DNA of 6,569 nucleotides from an uncultured Gammaproteobacteria bacterium. Its GTDB lineage: Bacteria > Pseudomonadota > Gammaproteobacteria > SZUA-140. The translations under genes and the position numbers were made by a program. The notes below the pieces were generated by a model. That model did not search any database. It was given only the letters and a program-made list of their open reading frames with translations, and was not told the DNA's origin. Location of the stretch: assembly GCA_945788675.1 (NCBI GenBank), contig CALZMY010000152.1, forward strand, positions 1 to 6,569, written 5' to 3'. The first letter of the stretch is position 1, and each line of letters begins with the position of its first letter. Shown in pieces: positions 1 through 6,206 of the stretch.

Positions 1-935
1 GACGCAATCTTTTTGCCGATGTTGAGACCTGCGAGCACAATTCCGCCGATGATCAATCCCGCAACAGTGTTTACCAACGGTTCTGCGAGAAAAGATAACA
101 CTGCACCGCCAATGGGTAGTGCCGCTAACCACTCGACCAATGGGTAGAGTAGCGCCTGTGCGTTTGGCATGCCATGCACAAGTATTCCGCCACCGACCAT
201 GAACATTGCGATGGTGCCGACGATAGACAGGGTCTTCATCATGCGGGGTGCGAGCCATAACAATCCCCGCCCGATCGACTGTTTGATGCGTGCCCACACG
301 TGACTCGCTGATTGCTGAATAAGTGCAAGGCCTGCGTCATCAAGTTTGACGATGGCTGCCACCAAAGTATAGACACCGACAGTCATGAGCGCGGCGATGG
401 TGCATACTACCGCTGTTTGCATCCATAGCGAAGCTTCTTTGACTGTGCCGAGTGCGATCACAATAATCTCTGCTGAGAGGATGAAGTCGGTGCGAATCGC
501 GCCTTTGATTTTCTTCTGTTCAAATTCGATCATGTCGATCGATTCATCGATGAGGGCGTTGGTTAACTCGGCATGTGCTGTCGCTTTCTCCTCTTTGTCG
601 GCAAGAAATTTATGGGCGACTTTCTCAAAACCTTCGTAACAGAGAAACGCGCCACCGAGCATCAGCAGTGGTGTAATCAGCACCGGCAACAGCGCACTCA
701 GTGCAAGGGCAATGGGTACAAGTATTAGCTTATTTCTGGCGGAGCCTTTGGCGACCGCCCATACGACCGGTAGCTCTCGGTCTGCGCGCACTCCTGCGAC
801 TTGTTGCGCATTAAGCGCAAGGTCATCACCTAGTACCCCAGCCGTTTTTTTGGAAGCGACTTTGGTCATCAGGGCGATATCATCAAGTACGGATGCTATA
901 TCGTCGATGAGTGCTAGTAAGCTACTGCCTGCCAT
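1..935 (-). CDS. yedI: YedI-like DUF808 inner-membrane protein (3' end beyond the window)
   Basis: An open frame runs from an ATG at 935 to the left edge without a stop, giving 311 residues. It closely resembles Escherichia coli YedI as I remember that sequence: an N-terminus MAGSSLLALIDDIASVLDDI, then KKTAGVLGDDLALNAQQV at about residues 29-46, RELPVVWAVAKGS at 53-65, KIKGAIRTDFILSAEI at 142-157 and LSIVGTIAMFMVGGGILVHG at 236-255. E. coli YedI is about 305 residues, so only a few residues should be missing. Hydrophobic stretches near 70-100, 152-165, 173-196, 235-255 and 273-305 indicate a polytopic inner-membrane protein. The molecular function of DUF808 is not established to my knowledge. 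The start is supported by AAGGA at 945-949, 9 nt upstream. It lies on the same strand as the chemoreceptor gene but 394 bp downstream of it and with its own probable promoter, so I infer it is functionally unrelated to that block. Family assignment is firm. Confidence 0.96.
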   Translation of the reverse strand, partial: MAGSSLLALIDDIASVLDDIALMTKVASKKTAGVLGDDLALNAQQVAGVRADRELPVVWAVAKGSARNKLILVPIALALSALLPVLITPLLMLGGAFLCYEGFEKVAHKFLADKEEKATAHAELTNALIDESIDMIEFEQKKIKGAIRTDFILSAEIIVIALGTVKEASLWMQTAVVCTIAALMTVGVYTLVAAIVKLDDAGLALIQQSASHVWARIKQSIGRGLLWLAPRMMKTLSIVGTIAMFMVGGGILVHGMPNAQALLYPLVEWLAALPIGGAVLSFLAEPLVNTVAGLIIGGIVLAGLNIGKKIA

Positions 936-944
936 TAGCGGGTG

Positions 945-949
945 TCCTT
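945..949 (-). promoter_or_regulatory. Ribosome binding site of yedI
   Basis: AAGGA on the minus strand lies 9 nt before the ATG at 935 and supports that start. The other nearby ATG, at 960, is in a different frame. Confidence 0.6.
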
Positions 950-991
950 GTGTGGTTCATGTCTAAAGCCGTTCAGGCATTGTTGATTTTA

Positions 992-1013
992 GTTACAGCA
1001 CTGTGAGTGTAAC
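992..1013. promoter_or_regulatory. 22-bp dyad at the expected yedI transcription start (possible operator)
   Basis: GTTACA at 992-997 is mirrored by TGTAAC at 1008-1013, with a 10-bp centre that itself contains CAC-T-GTG. It sits immediately downstream of the TATAAT box at 1021-1026, where a repressor dimer could block initiation. The arms are too far apart and too AT-rich to be a convincing terminator, and no T-run follows. I cannot name a regulator. Chance dyads of this size occur, so confidence is low. Confidence 0.3.
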
Positions 1014-1020
1014 AGAGTAG

Positions 1021-1049
1021 ATTATATAATTCGTGACAGGTAAGAAATG
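1021..1049 (-). promoter_or_regulatory. Possible sigma-70 promoter of yedI
   Basis: The minus strand has a perfect TATAAT at 1021-1026, inside a palindromic ATTATATAAT (1021-1030). The -35 is weak: CATTTC at 1044-1049 with 17-bp spacing, or TTTCTT at 1042-1047 with 15-bp spacing. Transcription would start near 1014, leaving an 80-nt leader before the ATG at 935. The -10 is good and the -35 poor, so an activator or a different start site is possible. Confidence 0.35.
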
Positions 1050-1300
1050 CTTGATAGAGGTCTACTAATAACGGTTTAGCCCTGATTACCAAAGAGCTGA
1101 CAGAGGATATCAACCATGTTTAGAGATGACAATAAATCAGGCTGAGATGGAAGCTTGTGGCAAGCCTTTGTATTTAGCTTAATTGGGTAAATAAAGCCTC
1201 TTTTTTCTTTTTCTTATCTGCTGGAGATTGCTATGCAGCGATATATGGTTTTACCTTGTTAGTATAGAGATAGATAGAAAAACGGAGATTATTAGATGGC

Positions 1301-1318
1301 ATCTTCTTCAAGGAAGAT
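1301..1318 (-). terminator. Weak hairpin after the MCP stop codon
   Basis: ATCTTC and GAAGAT form a perfect 6-bp stem around a 6-nt loop, starting about 12 nt after the MCP stop at 1330. The stem is AT-rich. The only minus-strand T-run (TTTTT, within 1277-1282) lies about 20 nt further on rather than directly after the stem. It may be a processing or attenuating hairpin; as an intrinsic terminator it is poor. Confidence 0.25.
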
Positions 1319-1329
1319 TTGTATATAAA

Positions 1330-2949
1330 CTAGACCTTGAACCGATCAACCAGTGTTTGAACACCTCCCGCTAGCCGTAACAACTCTTCACTGCTGTTTG
1401 CAGTTTTCTTTGCACCTTCAGCAGTCTCAGCAGACAAATTATGAATGCTAACTATATTTTGCTGAATATCATCGGTAACAGCGCCTTGCTCTTCAGCAGC
1501 GAAAGCAATTTGTGTGTTCATTTTGGAGATGGTGTCGATCCGATCAGCAATCGACTCCAGTGAAGCCGCCGCTTCGGTAACCTGCGAAACACTAGTCTCT
1601 GCTTTAGATACGCCCTGATTCATAGTGCTCACTGCATCTAGCGCAGCGCTTTGCAAACGCTGAATTAAATCCTGGATTTCCAGAGTCGAGTCCTGTATGC
1701 GATTTGCTAATACGCGTACTTCGTCAGCCACGACCGCAAATCCACGGCCCTGATCTCCAGCACGTGCTGCCTCAATCGCTGCATTTAAGGCTAGCAAATT
1801 TGTCTGCTCGGTGATTCCTCGGATGACACCAAGTATTGCACCGACGTTGTCACTATCCTTTTCAAGGTTGTTAATCACCCCAGATGCTTTATGCACCTCA
1901 CCCGCTAATGAACCAATTGAGTCGATCGCTTCCTTGACTACTACCCTGCCAGCTTGACCTTCGAGATTTGCTTCTTCTGTTGCCGTTTGCGCCATCACAG
2001 CATTTTTTGCGACGTCTTTTACTGTCGATGACATCTGATCAATCGCGGTGACGACCTGCTCGACTACTAACTGTTGTTTTTTGTTGCCATGCTCAGAAAC
2101 TTCAGCAATATTATTCACTTCCTGAGCCGAGTTAGTAAGCTGTGTGGTTGATTTAGCCAGATCGCCAATCATTTCCTGTAATTTTTCCACAAAACTATTA
2201 AAGGTAAGCACCAGTTTACCAACCTCATCGTTGCATGGAACCTTCAGCCGTCGAGTAAGGTCCCCTGCACCTTCAGATAATTCGGTTAATGCATCAACGA
2301 CATGTGAGATATTTCTAGAGATAAGCCCAGAAATAAAGATTGCTGCATATAGAATGAAAATAATGGCCAGGATTCCAGTCGTTAAACCAATAATCACAGC
2401 GTCTTTACCTCGACTGGTGACAGTGGCAATTGACTCAGTGAAGTGCTCATATTGATCATGGCGGAAATGTGAAAGGGCTTCGCCATAGGCTTGATAGGCT
2501 TGCTGCATCTTTTGTAATTTCGCTCCTACCTGATCAGGAGGGATCGAGCGCGTGATCATGCCAGTGATGGCTGCATTGAATGCCGTATAGTAGTCCATAT
2601 GTAAGGCTTTAAGTTTATCGACCATAATCGATGAGCTGGGATCGAGCTCGACAATTTCACTATAAGTAGTTTCGATTAACCATGCCGCTTCTTCTGCGTT
2701 TTCCAGCAGTTCAACATCGCTGTTTTGTACTGCTGCTTTGCCGGCCGCATCGATTTTGGCCAGCCCCTGTATGTTGCTGTCGAGGTGTTCCAGAACCGGA
2801 AAGTCGACATCACGGACCGATGCGACCAACTCATTATTACCCGAGGTCACGATAAAGTTATAACCTATGATGATACTGATGCTCAGAATAGCAAGCAGAG
2901 CGATCGCCATGATCTTGGTTTTAATCGCTAAGTCCATCAGTAAATTCAT
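1330..2949 (-). CDS. Methyl-accepting chemotaxis protein (transmembrane chemoreceptor)
   Basis: This is a classic inner-membrane chemoreceptor that signals through CheA and CheW to the flagellar motor. Numbered from the ATG at 2949 (539 residues), it has a first membrane helix at about 13-35, a periplasmic sensor of roughly 150 residues (36-183) that looks all-helical and resembles four-helix-bundle sensors, a second membrane helix at 184-208, a HAMP linker at about 209-263 and a long signalling coiled coil. The signalling tip at 381-398, EQTNLLALNAAIEAARAG, is nearly invariant in the family and is followed by QGRGFAVVADEVR. The C-terminus ends RFKV, with no CheR/CheB-tethering pentapeptide. 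Start choice is uncertain: the frame continues to a TTG at 2970 and an ATG at 2961, but neither has well-spaced Shine-Dalgarno pairing, while 2949 has AGG 3 nt upstream and GGGA 12 nt upstream. A sigma-28 promoter match precedes it. The ligand cannot be read from sequence. Confidence 0.95.
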   Translation of the reverse strand: MNLLMDLAIKTKIMAIALLAILSISIIIGYNFIVTSGNNELVASVRDVDFPVLEHLDSNIQGLAKIDAAGKAAVQNSDVELLENAEEAAWLIETTYSEIVELDPSSSIMVDKLKALHMDYYTAFNAAITGMITRSIPPDQVGAKLQKMQQAYQAYGEALSHFRHDQYEHFTESIATVTSRGKDAVIIGLTTGILAIIFILYAAIFISGLISRNISHVVDALTELSEGAGDLTRRLKVPCNDEVGKLVLTFNSFVEKLQEMIGDLAKSTTQLTNSAQEVNNIAEVSEHGNKKQQLVVEQVVTAIDQMSSTVKDVAKNAVMAQTATEEANLEGQAGRVVVKEAIDSIGSLAGEVHKASGVINNLEKDSDNVGAILGVIRGITEQTNLLALNAAIEAARAGDQGRGFAVVADEVRVLANRIQDSTLEIQDLIQRLQSAALDAVSTMNQGVSKAETSVSQVTEAAASLESIADRIDTISKMNTQIAFAAEEQGAVTDDIQQNIVSIHNLSAETAEGAKKTANSSEELLRLAGGVQTLVDRFKV

Positions 2950-3038
2950 AAGCCTGTACATTCCCGGCAATGGTTAATTTGTATCATTAACTGTAGCCAT
3001 TTATTGTGTAGTTCAAATAGTGTAATGACCTTCTTTTG

Positions 3039-3065
3039 ATAACGGCTAATCATGAAATGCCTTTA
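3039..3065 (-). promoter_or_regulatory. Sigma-28 (FliA) promoter for the MCP gene
   Basis: On the minus strand, TAAAGGCA at 3058-3065 and GCCGTTAT at 3039-3046 are separated by exactly 11 bp. The enterobacterial FliA consensus is TAAAGTTT-N11-GCCGATAA. The match keeps the key TAAAG and GCCG-TA bases and the required spacing; I recall GCCGTTAA-type -10 boxes from vibrios and Shewanella. Transcription would start near 3031, giving a leader of about 80 nt before the MCP start at 2949. Class III flagellar control is the usual arrangement for chemoreceptors, which strengthens the call. It implies that the MCP can be transcribed separately from the peroxidase gene upstream. Confidence 0.7.
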
Positions 3066-3088
3066 ATCCAGCCATAATATAGTAAGTG

Positions 3089-4162
3089 CTATTGTTGAAT
3101 AGCCACTGGAAAATCACTGGAAGGCTTTGCAAATACAACGGGAGAGGTTAGCGCCTCGAGAAACGCTACGAGGTCAGATACTTCCTGTTCGCTCAAATGC
3201 AGTTTTTTTACATCAATCGATTTTCCATAACTATCGGGCTCTTGCCCACCCCTGTTATAGGTTTGCACAACCTCTTGAAGGGTAGCGATTGAGCCATCGT
3301 GCATATAGGGGGGTGACAGCGCAACATTACGTAGGCCGGGTGTTTTAAAAGCTTTCTGGGTCTGAAAGAATGGATAAGGCCTCATTTTAAAGGAGCCTAC
3401 TCGATCAAGGCTGGAACGCCCCATATCATCACCACCGATACCAGTATTATGAAACTGACCATCAGTAAAGTCTTCGCCGGAATGACAGACAAAACAGTTT
3501 GTTTTGCGGCTATTAAATAATTTCATGCCACGCTGAGCAGCGGTGGTCATGGCCGAAGTATCACCACGCAGATAGCGATCACGTGGGGTGTCTGATGCCA
3601 TCAGGGATCGTTCATATGTAGCGATAGCATCGAGAACATTGTCAATCTTTACGCCATCAGTATAAATGGCCTCGAATGCTGACTGATACTGTGGTATAGC
3701 GCTCAGGCGCCTGATCACTTCAGCGACGGTATTATTCAGTTCATCAGGGCTTAAAATTACCTGTAGCGCCTGGTCTTCCAGACTGGTTGAACGACCATCC
3801 CAAAAAAATCTTTTGGCCGAGGCCAGGTTATAGATTGATGGGGTATGCCGCTTCAGCTGTTTACCGGAAAACCCGATAGCAAGCGTTCTACCATCTGCAA
3901 ACCCCAGTTCAGGTTTATGACAGGTACCGCATGACATGTCCTCATTCAATGAAAGCCTCTTCTCAAAGAACAAATCTTCGCCGAGTTTTATTTTTAAATT
4001 GTTATTAATGTCCAATGACATATCCGTCTGGTGAATATCAGATTGACCGTGAGGATTGACAGCATCACTGGCACATCCAGCCACTAGTAAACTCATTCCA
4101 CCAATCATCGTAAGTGACACCATGAACTGACACAGTTGAGAATAGCGACTATTTGTCTTCAT
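3089..4162 (-). CDS. Di-haem cytochrome c peroxidase / MauG-family lipoprotein
   Basis: The 357-residue protein belongs to the di-haem cytochrome c peroxidase/MauG superfamily, periplasmic enzymes that either reduce hydrogen peroxide or carry out high-valent iron oxidations of protein partners. An N-terminal hydrophobic segment ends in a lipobox LVAGC with Cys30, so it is probably a membrane-anchored lipoprotein; Ala and Ser follow the Cys, which would favour outer-membrane sorting. Two c-type haem sites are present: CGTCH at 78-82 and CFVCH at 223-227. Other family signatures are RHTPSIYN at 105-112, FFWDGRSTSLEDQA at 119-132, SPDEL at 138-142 and PYMHDGSIATLQEVV at 285-299, followed by TYNRGG. 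Tyr302 appears to fall where true peroxidases carry the Met haem ligand and MauG carries Tyr294; this alignment is from memory. Length fits the family. The start at 4162 has a strong AGGAGG 7 nt upstream. It lies 141 nt after the PstS-like gene and may be in its operon. The substrate is unknown. Confidence 0.93.
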   Translation of the reverse strand: MKTNSRYSQLCQFMVSLTMIGGMSLLVAGCASDAVNPHGQSDIHQTDMSLDINNNLKIKLGEDLFFEKRLSLNEDMSCGTCHKPELGFADGRTLAIGFSGKQLKRHTPSIYNLASAKRFFWDGRSTSLEDQALQVILSPDELNNTVAEVIRRLSAIPQYQSAFEAIYTDGVKIDNVLDAIATYERSLMASDTPRDRYLRGDTSAMTTAAQRGMKLFNSRKTNCFVCHSGEDFTDGQFHNTGIGGDDMGRSSLDRVGSFKMRPYPFFQTQKAFKTPGLRNVALSPPYMHDGSIATLQEVVQTYNRGGQEPDSYGKSIDVKKLHLSEQEVSDLVAFLEALTSPVVFAKPSSDFPVAIQQ

Positions 4163-4169
4163 TCACTTT

Positions 4170-4175
4170 CCTCCT
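4170..4175 (-). promoter_or_regulatory. Strong ribosome binding site of the di-haem lipoprotein gene
   Basis: A perfect AGGAGG lies 7 nt before the ATG at 4162 and fixes that start. Just upstream, CTCAT/ATGAG arms at 4185-4189 and 4195-4199 can form a 5-bp hairpin that leaves the site exposed. Confidence 0.8.
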
Positions 4176-4303
4176 GAAGCATTACTCATGCTGGATGAGC
4201 TATCCATTTTTCGAATGCCGCACCTTTCACCGACACACCTGAATAATGCTAATGAATAGCAAATTCTTGGTGCAGGTGAGCATATCAATCCTAAATCCAG
4301 CAA

Positions 4304-4759
4304 TTATTTGAAGGTGTAAACTGTCTTTACCGAGCTATTAGTAGAACTCGCATCTACGAATCCAATCGCGCCTTCAAACTTTTTAACGAATCGAATAACA
4401 TCGCTGTCATCAGAGACTTCAGTAGGGGGTTTCATCGCACGTGCATACTGTTGTTCAATCCAGTAACGCACTATGTCTCCTTCGGTCATGCCAAGCACCC
4501 TTGAGATGAATTCATCCTGTGTGCTGCTGCCACCTTTAATCGCGATCGGTCGGATCTTTTTCCCAAATGCCCAGACTTTCTTTTCCTTCAAATAATGGGC
4601 GGCGACCTCCTGTTTAGACATTGAGTCTGTAGAATTAGCCAGGTTGACAATTACGGCGACATCGGCGTGAGCAAATGACATCGTCGCTTGTGAAAGTGCC
4701 ATAAGTAGACCGCCGGCACAGGCCTTGCTACCAAAAAACTTTAGAAATAGTTTATTCAT
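4304..4759 (-). CDS. Short PstS-like periplasmic phosphate-binding-type protein
   Basis: A 151-residue exported protein. A signal peptide with a basic start, a hydrophobic core at about 16-29 and an AHA cleavage site predicts cleavage between residues 32 and 33, leaving about 119 mature residues. The mature part resembles the short proteins annotated as phosphate ABC transporter substrate-binding proteins (PBP-like): VAVIVNLANSTDSMSKQEV at 34-52, KVWAFGKKIRPIAIKGGSST at 61-80, a QDEFISRVLG stretch, VRYWIEQQYARAMKPP at 97-112 and EGAIGFVD at 129-136. In full PstS (about 320-350 residues) the SGT-type phosphate loop and the SIGYV-type strand correspond to GGSST and AIGFV, so this looks like roughly one lobe. 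No permease or ATPase gene is nearby, so uptake of phosphate is not supported; a sensory or porin-linked role is possible. Its start lies 14 nt after the porin stop, with GGGAGA about 10 nt upstream, so the two genes are almost certainly co-transcribed. Ligand unproven. Confidence 0.85.
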   Translation of the reverse strand: MNKLFLKFFGSKACAGGLLMALSQATMSFAHADVAVIVNLANSTDSMSKQEVAAHYLKEKKVWAFGKKIRPIAIKGGSSTQDEFISRVLGMTEGDIVRYWIEQQYARAMKPPTEVSDDSDVIRFVKKFEGAIGFVDASSTNSSVKTVYTFK

Positions 4760-4773
4760 TTTTGATCTTCTCC

Positions 4774-5952
4774 CTAAAATCCAAATGCAATCTGCATGCT
4801 CAGACCATTTTCATCACGTACGCCATCCATATGATGGCTGAGTTCTAACTTAACTCGCGTGTGAGTATTTAGATCGTAAGCGGCGCCAATCATCACAGCC
4901 TCGTCATCGGGTACGAAAAGGCGTTCAATTCCGTTATCACCACCACGCAGCCCGTAGTAAAAGCCGCTATCTTCCGGTAGATCGGTTCGATCATAACGGA
5001 TGTAAGGGTGGAGACGACCGTCCTGTAAACGCAGTGAGACTTCAGCCATGAGCCCATTGAAATCGTATTCACTCTGGGGCAGATTACCCTGCTTGTCCTT
5101 ATGCGTTGAGTGTACGTATTCGAGATCTATCTGAAACATTGATGCGTGATAAATTGCGTAAATATCGAAACCTGTCTCTTGAAGATGTAGCCTTCCAGTT
5201 GACATGGTTTCATTATCACCAAGTGCATCAAGCTTCACAGAGTTAATTTCGTCAGTCCATGCGCTGATGCCAAAACGACTATTTTTAAAACTGGGAACAA
5301 TCAATTCGACCAGTCCTGCTATTTCCTTGGATTTATTATTGCTATCACGCCCATAGACTGCGGCATTCGGCGTCGTTGGTCGGCCATTGCCAATAGAGAC
5401 CGCATAGTTCAAAGTATTACCACTTTTCAGGTCAAAACCACCATGGGCCATCACGCCAATAGTATGCGTTGGCACCAGGTTGAGGTCTTCTTCGAAGAGG
5501 TCTGGGACTTTAATACTTTTCATTAACCATGCACGTGAATAAAGAAATCGATTGTGGTACCCGATCGGTGTGAAGAACAAACCCGCCTGGATATTCAAAC
5601 CAGGGGTCAACTCCTGATTCACGAAGATGCGCTCAACATCCAGACCAAGCTCATCGTTTGTGCCGCGGTCAGTCTGCAGATTGACCTCGCCGAGAAAGGT
5701 GATTTCATTCTCGAGATCAGCAATCACCACAAAATCGACACCTGTGATGCCAGCGCCATCGATTTCGCTGAGTGGATGGGGTGCAACCCCATTGGCGGCG
5801 TATTTCGCTGCCTGAACATTATCAGCAGCATCGCCTGAGCTTCCACCAACAACGACATCGCCAAAACCCGAAAATCTCAGGTCTACCGCTTCTGCTGTTG
5901 AGCATATGAATAAGCCTGTCAGCAGAGTGACACAAAATCCCTTAAATCTCAT
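4774..5952 (-). CDS. Outer-membrane porin-like beta-barrel protein
   Basis: The 392-residue protein has a signal peptide (MRFKGFCVTLLTGLFICSTA, then EA) with predicted cleavage between 22 and 23, leaving about 370 mature residues. The mature N-terminus VDLRFSGFGDVVVG looks like a first barrel strand. Strands alternating hydrophobic and polar residues recur through the protein, and the last strand, LSMQIAFGF, ends in Phe, the usual BAM insertion signal. The motif AGLFFTPIGYHNR at about 123-135 resembles the FxTPxG strand of OprP/OprO-like and related porins, but I cannot assign a substrate. I chose the ATG at 5952 because AAGGGGAAG sits directly upstream. An in-frame ATG at 5976 would give 400 residues but has no ribosome binding site and would put that purine run inside the coding region. 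A sigma-28 promoter match lies about 150 nt upstream. The next gene follows after 14 nt, suggesting that the porin and the binding-like protein work as a pair. Confidence 0.88.
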   Translation of the reverse strand: MRFKGFCVTLLTGLFICSTAEAVDLRFSGFGDVVVGGSSGDAADNVQAAKYAANGVAPHPLSEIDGAGITGVDFVVIADLENEITFLGEVNLQTDRGTNDELGLDVERIFVNQELTPGLNIQAGLFFTPIGYHNRFLYSRAWLMKSIKVPDLFEEDLNLVPTHTIGVMAHGGFDLKSGNTLNYAVSIGNGRPTTPNAAVYGRDSNNKSKEIAGLVELIVPSFKNSRFGISAWTDEINSVKLDALGDNETMSTGRLHLQETGFDIYAIYHASMFQIDLEYVHSTHKDKQGNLPQSEYDFNGLMAEVSLRLQDGRLHPYIRYDRTDLPEDSGFYYGLRGGDNGIERLFVPDDEAVMIGAAYDLNTHTRVKLELSHHMDGVRDENGLSMQIAFGF

Positions 5953-5955
5953 TAT

Positions 5956-5964
5956 CTTCCCCTT
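5956..5964 (-). promoter_or_regulatory. Ribosome binding site deciding the porin start
   Basis: AAGGGGAAG on the minus strand lies a few nt before the ATG at 5952, with the AGGGGA core 5 nt away. It argues for that start over the in-frame ATG at 5976, which would place this purine run inside the coding sequence. Confidence 0.65.
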
Positions 5965-6003
5965 ATATGAATTCATTGCTCATTACCCGCAGCAATCGCT
6001 GGT

Positions 6004-6017
6004 ATCCTGGCCAGGAT
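6004..6017. repeat. Perfect 14-bp palindrome upstream of the porin
   Basis: ATCCTGGCCAGGAT equals its own reverse complement. It lies 52 nt before the porin ATG and about 90 bp downstream of the start expected from the sigma-28 promoter, so it falls in the transcribed leader. It could be an operator for a repressor or an element of leader structure. No known operator that I can name matches it. Confidence 0.5.
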
Positions 6018-6109
6018 CCACTGTGCAAATAAATCAGCAGTTGTCATCAATAAGTGACTTGCTCCGTGTATGAAATGCGGAAGCAGACACAGTCATCTAA
6101 TCAAACGAT

Positions 6110-6136
6110 ATATCTGCAAGGGTATACGAAACTTTA
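6110..6136 (-). promoter_or_regulatory. Sigma-28 (FliA) promoter for the porin operon
   Basis: On the minus strand, TAAAGTTT at 6129-6136 is a perfect match to the enterobacterial FliA -35. It is followed by exactly 11 bp and then GCAGATAT at 6110-6117, which matches GCCGATAA at six of eight positions. Transcription would start near 6102, giving a leader of about 150 nt before the porin ATG at 5952. The perfect -35 with exact spacing makes this one of the two best promoter calls in the window. It places the porin, the PstS-like gene and perhaps the di-haem lipoprotein gene in the flagellar regulon. Confidence 0.65.
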
Positions 6137-6206
6137 ATTAATTCAGCGGGCGATGAATAAGCCATAAATTTGTCATTATGAGTGTGGCTCGGCATCTCAA
6201 TATTTT

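Larger units (their letters stand above)
936..1329. other. Intergenic region between the MCP gene and yedI
   Basis: No credible gene is visible in these 394 bases on either strand; the longest frames are short and lack ribosome binding sites. On the minus strand the interval should hold the end of the MCP transcript and the yedI promoter. What I can point to is a small hairpin just after the MCP stop (1301-1318), a plus-strand T-rich stretch near 1200-1216, a short GCTTG/CAAGC hairpin at 1153-1165, a TATAAT box at 1021-1026 and a 22-bp dyad at 992-1013. The sequence is visibly more AT-rich than the flanking genes. Confidence 0.6.

Noticed and set aside
385..966. Two plus-strand open frames of 84 codons each (385-639 and 712-966)
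   Set aside because: They lie opposite or largely opposite the well-supported yedI frame, are rich in Ser/Thr/Ala as antisense frames usually are, and have no ribosome binding site or recognisable motif.
1117..1144. A nine-codon ATG frame with GAGG upstream on the plus strand
   Set aside because: It is too short to distinguish from chance and has no conserved feature or adjacent gene it could lead into.
1153..1165. GCTTG-TGG-CAAGC hairpin as a terminator
   Set aside because: The stem is only 5 bp with a 3-nt loop and no T-run in the minus direction, and no plus-strand gene ends here.
2144..2931. Plus-strand open frames at 2144-2455 and 2725-2931
   Set aside because: Both are antisense to the chemoreceptor coding sequence and show no family features.
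4247..4261. TGCTA-atgaa-TAGCA dyad between the PstS-like and di-haem genes, considered as terminator or operator
   Set aside because: The arms are 5 bp, no T-run follows, and no promoter elements are evident. A 5-bp dyad is expected by chance at this density.
5554..5838. Plus-strand open frames at 5554-5838 and 5627-5815
   Set aside because: Both are antisense to the porin and overlap each other in different frames; neither shows a credible start.
5953..6060. Sigma-54 promoter (GG-N10-GC) near the TGGCCAGG and TTGC sequences upstream of the porin
   Set aside because: The spacings available between the GG and GC elements are 12 and 17 bp, not 10, so the match fails the most rigid part of the consensus.
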